Below are positions 51,673-60,083 of a stretch of 64,000 bases of DNA, one piece after another (within the stretch, counting starts at the first letter, position 1; the number at the start of each line of letters is the position of its first letter). The notes under the pieces are model-generated. The model worked only from the letters and a program-made list of their open reading frames with translations, searched no databases and was not told where the DNA came from. The stretch is from Flavobacterium cutihirudinis (lineage in GTDB: Bacteria > Bacteroidota > Bacteroidia > Flavobacteriales > Flavobacteriaceae): positions 1,240,001 through 1,304,000 of the forward strand of contig NZ_QRDQ01000007.1 in assembly GCF_003385895.1 (NCBI RefSeq), given 5' to 3'. Made by a program: the position numbers and the translations under genes.

Positions 51673-51717
51673 TAGTTAAATAACTACTTTTATAGTTGCG
51701 TAACTATAAAAATAGTT
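51673..51717 (+). promoter_or_regulatory. Phased BlaI-type operators
   Basis: TAGTT occurs at 51673, 51693 and 51713, exactly 20 bases apart. The first two are completed to palindromes: TAGTTAAATAACTA (51673-51686) and TATAGTTGCGTAACTATA (51691-51708), centres 20 bases apart. The third has no partner half. MecI/BlaI repressors bind such dyads as dimers, and the first blaI begins at 51744, so autoregulation is likely. The second blaI has no such sites. Confidence 0.75.
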
Positions 51718-51743
51718 GTAGGTTTGAATTAAAATTAAAAGAG

Positions 51744-52112
51744 ATGCAAAAGTTAACCAACAAAGAAGAAGAAATAATGCAAATTTTATGGAAGCTTAAA
51801 AAAGCATTCGTAAAAGAGATTCAGGCCGAGATAACTGAAGACCAACCGCATTATAACACGCTTTCGACTATAGTTCGAAATCTGGAGGAAAAAGGTTTTG
51901 TGGCGCACAACGCATTTGGAAATACACATCAGTATTACCCAATTGTCACTTTAGAGGCGTACAGCAAAAAGTACATGAAAACAGCTATCGATAATTATTT
52001 CAACAGCTCGTATAAAAATATGGTTTCATTTTTTGCAAAAGAAGAAAAAATTTCTGCTGCAGAACTTCGTGAAATTCTGGCAATGATCGAATCTCCAAAA
52101 GAAGAAAAATAA
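51744..52112 (+). CDS. BlaI/MecI-family repressor, copy A
   Basis: 122 residues from ATG 51744 (MQKLTNKEEE); the upstream TTG at 51696 lies within the operator and is rejected. Winged-helix DNA-binding domain (about 1-75): ILWKLKKAFVKEIQAEI, YNTLSTIVRNLEEKGFV; C-terminal dimerisation helices. Family members are cleaved or displaced after the BlaR1 membrane protease is activated. The protein differs from copy B at five of 122 positions, although the DNA shows many silent changes. Eight bases precede blaR1 copy A. Confidence 0.95.
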   Translation: MQKLTNKEEEIMQILWKLKKAFVKEIQAEITEDQPHYNTLSTIVRNLEEKGFVAHNAFGNTHQYYPIVTLEAYSKKYMKTAIDNYFNSSYKNMVSFFAKEEKISAAELREILAMIESPKEEK

Positions 52113-52119
52113 TAGTTCT

Positions 52120-53737
52120 ATGGAAGCACTTCTTATTTATATTGCAAAATCTACAGGTTTAGTTATTCTATTTTTCTGTGCTTATCATTTTTTACTGCGA
52201 AAAGAAACTTTTTTTAATAGTAATCGTTGGTTTCTGCTTATTGGTTTAATTACTTCAGCTGTTTTGCCACTTGCAGTTTATACAAAAATTATCTGGGTCA
52301 CTCCTGCTCCAATCCGCAATTTAAATATGAACCAGATTGCTTCCATTCAAAACTCACAAACTGAAAAAATCTTTGAGATCAATTGGTTCATAATTGCCAC
52401 TACTATATATTTTATTGGCTTTCTTGTTCTAATGATAAAACTGGCAATGGATTTTTACAGTCTTCATTCTATTTTAAGAGGAAAGAAAATTCAGCAGCAA
52501 GCCGACTTTAAATTTATCGATACAACCGAAAACATTGCTCCATTTTCTTATTTTGAATATATCGTGTACAACTCATCAATGTATACTGATTCAGAATTGA
52601 AAAACATTATCGAACATGAAAAAGTACACAGCGATCAAAATCATACTGTTGATGTTCTTGTATCCCGCTTTTTTTGTCTGATATTTTGGTTTAATCCCGT
52701 AATCTGGCTTTATAAAAAAGCGATTACTCAAAACCTGGAGTTTATTGCTGATAAAGAAGCTGCTGAAAAAATAGCAGATAAAAAAGCGTATCAGTACACC
52801 CTTTTAAAAATCACAACACATGAAAGCTGTGTTGCAATCACCAATCATTTTTATCAATCATTAATCAAAAAACGAATTGTTATGTTAAACAAAAATCAAT
52901 CAAAAAAAAAGAAGTTCCTGGAAATTCTACGTAGTGATTCCGGCGCTTATGGCTTTTGTTTTGTTATTTCAGATTGAAATAATTGCAAAAGAGAAAAGAT
53001 CAATCAAAACAGAAGTTCATCAGAGTAAAAATACTTCTGAAGATGTGTACAAAATCAGTAAAACAACATCCGATAAGGAAATCAAAGAAATTATTGAGAA
53101 ATTAAAGAAAGACCACAATATCGAAGCTATAATTTCTGACGTTGAACGAAACTCTAATAATGAATTAACAACACTAAAGATTGAGCTAAAAAGAAATACT
53201 GAAGAGGCGCAAGTTTTTTTAATTAGAGGAAGTGTAGCTATTAAGGATTGTCAAATTGTGATAGGTACTGAAAGTGATGGTTCAAAAAAGATCGATTTTT
53301 TAACTGAAAATGATATTGATGAAGTAAAAGTCGTAAAACAAGACCAGAAAGTTGAAGTGAAAAAAATTAAGAATTCTAAAATCAATTGCGATGTTAAAAC
53401 TAATAGTAATACTCATACAAGCATTAGTACAAGCACTTGTACAAATACTGCCGATGTTAATGTAAATGTAAATACAAACGTTAACACAGATGCTAAACCT
53501 ATCGTTGTAAGCTATAACTCTAACTTTTCAAATGAACCTAAAATTGTATACGTTTCAACAAATGAAAAGGGTAAAGTAAAATATGAAACAAAAGTTGTGT
53601 ACATAGATAGAAATGTTTCAGATGATGCAAAAGATAAAGACAACAGTACATTTAAAATCAAAACCATCAATATCAAAAATGGCGAAGATGCTTCAAAGGA
53701 TAACAAAGAAAGTGTAATTGAGATTGAAAGAAATTAA
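52120..53737 (+). pseudogene. BlaR1-like M56 metalloprotease, copy A, split by an A-run frameshift
   Basis: Membrane zinc protease partner of BlaI. The first part (52120-52977) has N-terminal helices and HExxH in IIEHEKVHSDQ, with a further ligand region NLEFIADKEAAEK. At the A9 run 52902-52910 the frame shifts: the reading continues into IRSDSGAYGF and a stop. With one A fewer the run would read NQSKKRSSWKFYVVIPALMA, aligning residue by residue with copy B, and stay open to 53737 for a total of about 538 residues. The C-terminal periplasmic part is rich in Asn/Thr/Val (VNVNVNTNVNTD) and has no penicillin-binding domain. May be inactive, an assembly error, or expressed by slippage on the A run. 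Confidence 0.88.
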
Positions 53738-53765
53738 GAATCCTCTTTAAAAAGTAAAAAAAACA

Positions 53766-54134
53766 ATGCAAAAACTCACCAATAAAGAAGAAGAGATAAT
53801 GCACATTTTATGGAAGTTAAAAAAAGCTTTCGTAAAAGAAATTCAGGCAGAAATAACTGAAGATCAACCGCATTACAACACGCTTTCGACTATAGTTCGC
53901 AATCTTGAAGAAAAAGGTTTTGTAGCACACAATGCTTTTGGGAACACACATCAATATTATCCTGCAGTTACTTTAGAAGCCTATAGTAAAAAGTACATGA
54001 ATACAGCTATTGATAATTATTTTAACAGCTCATATAAAAATATGGTTTCATTTTTTGCAAAGGAAGAGAAAATTTCTGCCGATGAATTGCGTGAAATCTT
54101 AGCTATGATAGAAAACCCAAAAGAAGAAAAATAA
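53766..54134 (+). CDS. BlaI/MecI-family repressor, copy B
   Basis: 122 residues with the same winged helix as copy A (ILWKLKKAFVKEIQAEI; YNTLSTIVRNLEEKGFVAHN). Differences from copy A are at about residues 13, 67, 79, 106 and 117. It starts 29 bases after the end of copy A of blaR1 with no operator of its own, so it probably depends on the upstream promoter. Both repressors should recognise the same sites. Confidence 0.95.
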   Translation: MQKLTNKEEEIMHILWKLKKAFVKEIQAEITEDQPHYNTLSTIVRNLEEKGFVAHNAFGNTHQYYPAVTLEAYSKKYMNTAIDNYFNSSYKNMVSFFAKEEKISADELREILAMIENPKEEK

Positions 54135-54139
54135 CCACT

Positions 54140-55984
54140 ATGGAAGCACTTTTCATTTTTATCGCCAAAGCCAGCTGTTTAATAGCAGTATTTTATTTTG
54201 CCTATTATTTCCTGCTACGCAAAGAAACTTTTTTTACAGGAAATAGATATTTTCTACTGGCTGGATTACTAACTTCTGTTATTCTACCCTTTATAATTTA
54301 TACAAAAGTCGTTTGGGTAGATCCTGTTCCTGTTTCGTACGCGCCAGTTGCAAATTATCATTATGCATCTTCATATACACCACAAATTGCAGAAGAAGAA
54401 TCTTTCGAAATCGACTGGAATTTAGTTTATCTGGCAATTTATGTCATCGGGTTTTCGGCATTTATGATAAAGTTTGCTATAGATTTTTACAGTTTAAATT
54501 CTGTTTTAAAAGGAAAAAAAATTAAGCAACAGGAAGATTTCAAATTGGTAGACGTTAATGAAAACATTGCACCTTTCTCCTATTTTGACTATATCGTGTA
54601 CAATTCATCACTGTACAGCGAAGCAGAATTGCAAAGTATCCTGGAACATGAAAAAGTGCACAGCGATCAACATCATACAGTTGATGTAATCATTTCAAGA
54701 ATTTTCTGTATTCTTTTTTGGTTCAATCCGCTTATATGGTTTTATAAAAAAGCCATTCTTCAAAATCTGGAATTCATAGCGGACAGTGAAGCTTCCAAAA
54801 AAATATCAGACAAAAAAGCCTATCAGTATACGCTTTTAAAAATAACAACACATGAAACTTGTGTTGCAATCACCAATCATTTTTATCAATCATTAATCAA
54901 AAAACGAATTGTCATGTTAAACAAAAATCAATCAAAAAAATGGAACTATTGGAAGTATTATGCAATAGTTCCGGCACTTGCAGCATTTGTACTTTTATTT
55001 CAAATAAAGACCATTGCGCAGGAAAAAGCAGCGACGGCAAAAACTATAAAAGAAAGCTCAACATCAGCTAATCAGGATTCAGAGACTTTCAAAATTACCA
55101 AAACAACTACAGATCAGGAATTAAAAGTAATCGCTGAAAAAATCAAACAAAGTCATGGTTTTGATGTTGCTATTTCTAATATAAAAAGAAATGCAAATAA
55201 AGAATTAACAGGTATAAAAATAAACATCAAGAGAGGATCTCAAGAAGTTCAAACTGTACAAATTAATGGAGATGAGGCAATAAAAAGTTTTGGTCTTGTA
55301 GTGTCAACAGAAGGGAATGATGTCAAAAAAATTGGCGTTGTAACAGATGCTGAAACAAACAAATCAATGCAGCTTCAAGATCGCATCGCCGATGCTGAAG
55401 AAGTAAACAGCCCAGCAAATAACGATATTGTGCCTCCTACACCTCCAACTCCTGCGAGTGTAGGCAATATTGTGCCTCCGGTACCACCAGTTGCTCCGGT
55501 ATTTCCTGCAGGAGCGCTTCCACCTGCGCCAGCTGTCGACATGTCTAAAATGCCAAAACCTCCAGTTCCACCAAAGAATACAATGGACAAAGTTGCCATG
55601 CAAAAATTTGAAAAGGAAATGGAAGAATTTGAAAAAAAGATGGAAAAATTTCAGCCTAATATAGATGCAATGTCTGCATATGGTGACGCTGTTAGTGAAA
55701 TCATGTCGAAACGCGGAGCTATCTTTGAAAAAGAAATGGAAAAATATGAAGTTGCCATGCAAAAATTTAATTTTGACATGGACAAATTCAACATGGACAT
55801 GAAAATGAAATTTGGTCCTGATTCACAAGAATATGAAAATAGCATGAAACAGTATCAACAGGATATGAAGCAACATCAACTTGAAATGAGACAATATCAA
55901 TTGGAGATGAAGCAAAAGGAAAAACAAATGAAATTACGTGAAAAAGAATTGAAAAGATGGGAAAGAGAGAATAAAAAATCTTAA
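54140..55984 (+). CDS. BlaR1-like M56 metalloprotease, copy B
   Basis: 614 residues, intact. N-terminal membrane helices (LFIFIAKASCLIAVFYFAYY; YFLLAGLLTSVILPFIIY; LVYLAIYVIGFSAFMIKFAI), the zinc motif HEKVH in ILEHEKVHSDQ (about 170) with NLEFIADSEASKK, and a last membrane helix VPALAAFVLLFQIKTIA (about 275). The periplasmic part has a Pro-rich segment (about 430-480; PPTPPTPAS, VPPVPPVAPV), then about 130 residues of Met/Lys/Glu-rich helix with repeated EKEMEKxE-like and QxxMKQxQ-like units. There is no beta-lactam-binding domain, so the signal is not the classical one. Translationally close to copy B of blaI (5-base gap). Confidence 0.93.
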   Translation: MEALFIFIAKASCLIAVFYFAYYFLLRKETFFTGNRYFLLAGLLTSVILPFIIYTKVVWVDPVPVSYAPVANYHYASSYTPQIAEEESFEIDWNLVYLAIYVIGFSAFMIKFAIDFYSLNSVLKGKKIKQQEDFKLVDVNENIAPFSYFDYIVYNSSLYSEAELQSILEHEKVHSDQHHTVDVIISRIFCILFWFNPLIWFYKKAILQNLEFIADSEASKKISDKKAYQYTLLKITTHETCVAITNHFYQSLIKKRIVMLNKNQSKKWNYWKYYAIVPALAAFVLLFQIKTIAQEKAATAKTIKESSTSANQDSETFKITKTTTDQELKVIAEKIKQSHGFDVAISNIKRNANKELTGIKINIKRGSQEVQTVQINGDEAIKSFGLVVSTEGNDVKKIGVVTDAETNKSMQLQDRIADAEEVNSPANNDIVPPTPPTPASVGNIVPPVPPVAPVFPAGALPPAPAVDMSKMPKPPVPPKNTMDKVAMQKFEKEMEEFEKKMEKFQPNIDAMSAYGDAVSEIMSKRGAIFEKEMEKYEVAMQKFNFDMDKFNMDMKMKFGPDSQEYENSMKQYQQDMKQHQLEMRQYQLEMKQKEKQMKLREKELKRWERENKKS

Positions 55985-56074
55985 TCTATAGTTTAAACAT
56001 CATTTAAAAACCAGCGCCAAAAGCACTGGTTTTTCTATTAATAAAGTATTTTAATTTTATAAGAATAATATAAA

Positions 56075-57502
56075 ATGGAAAAAAAACTTATAATTCTTTT
56101 TTTATGTTTTAGCTTTTCAGTTTTAGCACAACAAAACACAAAAGACATTTATATTCTGATGGATAAGACAGCTTCTGTATTAAAAGAAAAATCAAAAGCT
56201 AATTCTATCTCTATTGGCGTTGTCAAAAATGGCAAAACATATACGCGTCATTACGGCGAAATTGACAAGGGAAAAGAAAATATTGCCAATAATAATACTG
56301 TTTTTGAAGTAGCGTCTATTACTAAATTATTTACTGGTTTACTTACCGCCCAAGCTGTTCTAGAAGGAAAATTAAACCCTGATGACGATATTAGAAAATA
56401 TATTTCAGGCTCGTATCCAAATTTAGAATATAACGGAAAACCAATAACTGTAAAGGATTTAGTCTCTTTTAGAACTGGTTTTAACAAAGATCTTCCGGAT
56501 AATGATGAACTCCGAAAAAATCGCAATGATAGTAGTTATTTAGCTTTCAAAAAAATTGATGAATCTTACACCAAAGAAAAATTCTTTGAAGATCTCAAAA
56601 CCATAAAACTGGACACTTTACCGGGAACCAAGTTTAAATACAGTAACGGAAGTTTGAACCTGACAGCTCATATCTTAGAAAATGTCTACAAGAAAAGTTA
56701 CGAAACCCTGCTAAAAGAAAATATATTCTCTAAGCTGAATATGACGTCAACTGGAATAAATTTAGATTCAAACACAGTTATCGCAAATGGTTACAATCTA
56801 AAAGGAGTTCGAATGCCTGGCATTTCTGATAATCTTTGGGGTGCTGCTGGTAAGTTAAAATCTACTTTAAGTGATTTGACTAAATTCATTGCTTATGAGT
56901 TGAATAACAAAAATAAAATTGTTCAGGAATCGCAGCGAAATCTCTTAAATAGCTCAACAACCTGGAACGGTTATTTTTGGGATTATATAGAAGTTGATGA
57001 AAACGGCAAAAATTGTTGGAAACATGGCGGTGCATTTGGTACCCAAAATATGCTTCTCATATATCCTGAGCGACAACTTGGTATATCTATTATTGTAAAT
57101 ATAAGTGATGAAAATACCGGAAATGCTTTAGGAGAAGCAATTATAAAATTATCTACTGATTTACTGAGTGAGAATAAAAAACAATCCGGAATTTATGGCT
57201 ATAAAATAGTTGATGATAAAGTTGTTTTTACATATGAATATGACAAATCTTTAAATCCTGATCTAGTTAAAACTGTTTCAATTGCAGGTTCGTTCGATAA
57301 TTGGAATCCAAATGACAAAAATTATCAAATGATTCAGAAAAACAAAAACACATTTGAGTTAGCGATTCCAAAATCGCAATTTGAAAAAGACAAAACGTAC
57401 TTATTCAAATTTGTGATTAATAAAACCGGATGGATGGAAGCTCCAAAAAATGTGATTAACAGAGAGGTCGATGGTGACGAAAATCTCATTCTTAAAATCT
57501 GA
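56075..57502 (+). CDS. Serine hydrolase with C-terminal glycogen-binding-like domain
   Basis: 475 residues with a signal peptide (KLIILFLCFSFSVLAQQ). Beta-lactamase-like domain (about 25-365): SITK (Ser81, Lys84), KYSNGSLNLTAH, HGGAFG. The C-terminal 90 residues (VSIAGSFDNWNPNDKNYQMI, LFKFVINKTGWMEAPKN) resemble the AMPK/CBM48 early-set domain that binds alpha-glucans. Located just after the BlaI-BlaR1 pair but with its own gap of 90 bases; it might be a regulon member (inference). Confidence 0.88.
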   Translation: MEKKLIILFLCFSFSVLAQQNTKDIYILMDKTASVLKEKSKANSISIGVVKNGKTYTRHYGEIDKGKENIANNNTVFEVASITKLFTGLLTAQAVLEGKLNPDDDIRKYISGSYPNLEYNGKPITVKDLVSFRTGFNKDLPDNDELRKNRNDSSYLAFKKIDESYTKEKFFEDLKTIKLDTLPGTKFKYSNGSLNLTAHILENVYKKSYETLLKENIFSKLNMTSTGINLDSNTVIANGYNLKGVRMPGISDNLWGAAGKLKSTLSDLTKFIAYELNNKNKIVQESQRNLLNSSTTWNGYFWDYIEVDENGKNCWKHGGAFGTQNMLLIYPERQLGISIIVNISDENTGNALGEAIIKLSTDLLSENKKQSGIYGYKIVDDKVVFTYEYDKSLNPDLVKTVSIAGSFDNWNPNDKNYQMIQKNKNTFELAIPKSQFEKDKTYLFKFVINKTGWMEAPKNVINREVDGDENLILKI

Positions 57503-57524
57503 TTTTTCAATATTCTAAACTCAA

Positions 57525-57554
57525 AAAGACTTTGCAGGTGCAAAGTCTTTTTTT
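57525..57554 (+). terminator. Terminator of the serine hydrolase gene
   Basis: AAAGACTTTGCA at 57525-57536 and TGCAAAGTCTTT at 57539-57550 form a 12-bp perfect stem (inner pairs must open), followed by T. Confidence 0.92.
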
Positions 57555-57565
57555 GTATATCTTTG
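57532..57565 (+). promoter_or_regulatory. Promoter of the 46-residue microprotein, inside the terminator
   Basis: TTG at 57532-57534 and TATCTTTG at 57558-57565, a perfect TAnnTTTG with a 23-base spacer. The ATG follows 14 bases later. The minus-33 element is embedded in the preceding terminator stem. Confidence 0.65.
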
Positions 57566-57579
57566 CAAAAAAATCTCCT

Positions 57580-57720
57580 ATGTATAAAATTTTAGCCAAA
57601 CTAAATAAAATCCTTTTACCAAGCTTTACGAAACAAGGTTTAGATATCTCAAAAGCAAAGAAATGGCAAATGGCTTTAATTGGCTACCGTGCTTATGTAA
57701 CGAAGCGCGCTTTAGGATAA
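57580..57720 (+). CDS. 46-residue basic microprotein
   Basis: ATG 57580 (MYKILAKLNKILLPSFTKQG) to TAA 57718-57720. Strongly basic with the C-terminal ALIGYRAYVTKRALG. It has a perfect promoter just upstream. I recall close relatives in many flavobacteria, sometimes annotated as SsrA-binding protein, which I do not think is supported. The start at 57532 is rejected as it lies in the terminator/promoter. Confidence 0.75.
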   Translation: MYKILAKLNKILLPSFTKQGLDISKAKKWQMALIGYRAYVTKRALG

Positions 57721-57778
57721 TCAGTAAAAATACAGTCTCTATTAGGCAGAAAAATTTTCTTTTTCTGTGTCTTTTATA

Positions 57779-58624
57779 ATGAAAAATAAAGAAATTACCC
57801 TTCCTCCCGTTCCTGCAGTATTATTGGCAATTATTAGTGTACAATGCGGAGCGGCGATTGCAAAAACACTATTTCCGGCAATTGGAGCCGCAGGTACCGC
57901 ATCGATGCGTATTGGCGTTTCGGCAATACTACTTTTATTAGCTTACAGGCCCAATTTAAAAGCAATAACTGCTGCACAGTGGAAAATTGTTATTCCTTAC
58001 GGCTTATCATTAGGCGCAATGAATTTGGTCTTTTATCTCGCAATCGAAAGAATTCCAATTGGATTGGGTGTAACTTTAGAATTTATTGGCCCACTCGTGG
58101 TTGCAATAGCAGGTTCAAAACGATTAGTTGATTATTTTTGGGTATTGCTTGCCGCAATGGGAATTTTATTAATGGCACCATGGACAAACAGTCGCTTGGA
58201 TTCTGTGGGCGTTATATTCGCTTTACTAGCGGGCGCATTATGGGCGACATATATTGTTTTAGGCGGAAAAGTTTCAAAAATAATGAATGGCGGCGAAGCT
58301 GTTTCAACCGGAATGTTATTTGCAGCACTTCTAATTTTGCCTTTTGGTTTCTTTGAAAATGGACTTTCAAATCTAACTCCTAAACTTTTCGGAATGGGAG
58401 TTGCTTTAGCACTTTTATCCAGTGCGATTCCCTTTACATTAGAAATGAAAGCTTTAGGTCAGCTTCCTCCAAGAACTTTTAGCATTTTAATGAGCCTCGA
58501 GCCCGCTGCTGCTGCAATTTGCGCTTTTATTTTCTTGCAGGAAAATCTAAGCTTTTCAGAAATTCTGGCAGTAGTTTGCGTTGTAATAGCTTCTGCTGGT
58601 TCGACATTGACAGCAAAAAGATAA
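57779..58624 (+). CDS. EamA/RhtA-type permease
   Basis: 281 residues from ATG 57779; a GTG at 57767 would add four. Ten predicted membrane helices in two EamA repeats (about 10-140 and 150-280): VLLAIISVQCGAAIAKTLFP, IPIGLGVTLEFIGPLVVAI, AALLILPFGFFENGLSNLTP, LGQLPPRTFSILMSLEPAAA. The pattern is that of RhtA threonine/homoserine exporters; the actual substrate is unproven. Confidence 0.92.
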   Translation: MKNKEITLPPVPAVLLAIISVQCGAAIAKTLFPAIGAAGTASMRIGVSAILLLLAYRPNLKAITAAQWKIVIPYGLSLGAMNLVFYLAIERIPIGLGVTLEFIGPLVVAIAGSKRLVDYFWVLLAAMGILLMAPWTNSRLDSVGVIFALLAGALWATYIVLGGKVSKIMNGGEAVSTGMLFAALLILPFGFFENGLSNLTPKLFGMGVALALLSSAIPFTLEMKALGQLPPRTFSILMSLEPAAAAICAFIFLQENLSFSEILAVVCVVIASAGSTLTAKR

Positions 58625-58638
58625 AGTTTTAAAATCTC

Positions 58639-58694
58639 AAAACTAAAAATTCCAAAATCCAATTTTAAACTTGGAACTTGGAATTTTTAGTTTT
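58639..58694. terminator. Long hairpin between convergent genes
   Basis: AAAACTAAAAATTCCAA at 58639-58655 pairs perfectly with TTGGAATTTTTAGTTTT at 58678-58694. The flanks also show 7- to 8-base word repetition (AACTTGG twice at 58668-58681). It probably terminates EamA and fasciclin transcripts. Confidence 0.8.
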
Positions 58695-58709
58695 TGAATT
58701 TGATTAGTT

Positions 58710-59264
58710 CTATTGTTTTGGCAATAATACAGCATCAACTACGTGAATTACACCGTTCGATTGATTCACATCAGCAATTGTTACTTTAGATTTATTTCCG
58801 TTCTCGTCTGTAATGTATAATTCTTTTCCATCCATCCAAGCTGTTAAAGTTCCACCGCTAACCGTTTTAAGCGTTGCTTTTCCTTTTCCGGCTTTTATTG
58901 CTTTAGCAATATCTGATGCATTCCATTTTCCTGCAACAACATGATAGGTTAAAATCGTTTGAAGCATTTTTTTGTTTTCTGGTTTCAATAATGTTTCAAC
59001 CGTTCCTGCAGGCAATTTATCAAATGCCGCATTTGTTGGAGCAAAAACTGTAAATGGCCCTTTTCCTTTTAAAGTTTCAACTAAATCGGCAGCTTTTACA
59101 GCAGCTACTAATGTTGTGTGATCTTTTGAGTTCACGGCATTCTCAATAATATTTTTGTTTGAATACATTGCAGCACCACCAACCATTACTGATTTTTGAG
59201 CAAAAGATGTGAATCCGAATGTCAAAGCTAAAACTGCTGTGGCTAAAAATTTTCTAGTTTTCAT
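58710..59264 (-). CDS. Secreted fasciclin-domain protein
   Basis: 184 residues with a signal peptide (KFLATAVLALTFGFTSFAQ). One FAS1 domain (about 45-182): NIIENAVNSKDHTTLVAAVK, GPFTVFAPTNAAFDKLPAGT, LTYHVVAGKWNASDI, NQSNGVIHVVDAVLLP. These are adhesion-type proteins in the periplasm or outside; the Bacteroidota versions are of unknown partner. Confidence 0.95.
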   Translation of the reverse strand: MKTRKFLATAVLALTFGFTSFAQKSVMVGGAAMYSNKNIIENAVNSKDHTTLVAAVKAADLVETLKGKGPFTVFAPTNAAFDKLPAGTVETLLKPENKKMLQTILTYHVVAGKWNASDIAKAIKAGKGKATLKTVSGGTLTAWMDGKELYITDENGNKSKVTIADVNQSNGVIHVVDAVLLPKQ

Positions 59265-59475
59265 AATTAATATTTTAAGTTATATTCTCATTTACGCTGG
59301 ATTATTTGTTTTGGTTTTAGAGAAAATCAAAACAAACAGAATAAAACATGAAATATTCTCAAAATTCATTATAAAACAGACCTTTAGAAGCATAAAATAT
59401 TTTTAATTATTTTTTGCAGATACCTAAATTTTGTCTATATTTTATTATTAACTTTAAAATAAAAATCAGATTCAT

Positions 59476-60012
59476 ATGCAAAATCTACCTAAAAAAGTCA
59501 GAAGTAAAAAGTTAAATTCAAGAGTTGATTTAACTGCAATGGTCAGCGTTTCTTTTTTGCTGATTATATTTTTTATGGTTGTTGGGGAATTGTCTAAGGC
59601 GAAAGCTATGGGTTTGAGTTTACCTGAAAAATATTCTGATAAAGAATTTACCTGTATAATTCGTTGTGGTGGGGATTCAAATCGTATTATTACAATTTTA
59701 TTAGATGAAAATAATAAAATAATTACGTATTCAGGTCTTTTAGCTGTGACAAGGGAAAATCCAAAAAAATTAGATTATAGCAAAAACGGAATTCGTAAAG
59801 AATTATTTAAAAAAAACAGTAAAATTATAGAATACTCGACAGCACTTGGAAAACAAAAAAATGGTGCAATTGTAATCATAAAACCAAGTAAAAAATCAAA
59901 TTTTAAAAATCTGGTAGATATTCTAGATGAAATGGCCATTGCTAAAATAGATACTTATGCAATTGTAAATGATTTTTCACCAGAAGAAACAGAACTATTA
60001 GCCTCAAAATAA
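59476..60012 (+). CDS. ExbD/TolR-like protein lacking the channel aspartate
   Basis: 178 residues: a short basic N-terminus, one membrane helix at about 22-38 (MVSVSFLLIIFFMVVGE) and a periplasmic domain. The usual sequence before the helix is VDxTPMVDxxFLLLxFFM; here VDLTAMVSVSFLLIIFFM has Ala for Pro21 and Ser24 in place of the proton-carrying Asp. The C-terminal ExbD-like strand-helix elements remain (GAIVIIKPSKKSNFKNLVDI, LDEMAIAKIDTYAIVNDF). No ExbB or TonB gene adjoins. Probably cannot transduce proton-motive force itself. Confidence 0.88.
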   Translation: MQNLPKKVRSKKLNSRVDLTAMVSVSFLLIIFFMVVGELSKAKAMGLSLPEKYSDKEFTCIIRCGGDSNRIITILLDENNKIITYSGLLAVTRENPKKLDYSKNGIRKELFKKNSKIIEYSTALGKQKNGAIVIIKPSKKSNFKNLVDILDEMAIAKIDTYAIVNDFSPEETELLASK

Positions 60013-60050
60013 AAAAAATATTTACAAAATGATTCATGACTCCGCGAATT

Positions 60051-60078
60051 GACAAACGTAAAACCTGAAACTCTAAAC
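60051..60078. repeat. Period-7 iterated array
   Basis: Four heptamers with the pattern nnnnAAC: GACAAAC, GTAAAAC, CTGAAAC, TCTAAAC. It is the complement of the GTTTnnn words at 48944-48978. Confidence 0.75.
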
Positions 60079-60083
60079 AAAAA

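Noticed and set aside
51696..51743. N-terminal extension of BlaI copy A
   Set aside because: It overlaps the operator dyads, and copy B starts at the same MQKLTNKEEE.
53385..53505. Possible tandem DNA repeat in blaR1 copy A
   Set aside because: It is low-complexity Asn/Thr/Val coding sequence with irregular spacing, not an exact repeat.
55364..55762. Minus-strand frames rich in Gly or Phe opposite blaR1 copy B
   Set aside because: Complement of Pro-rich and Lys/Glu-rich coding sequence; no gene features.
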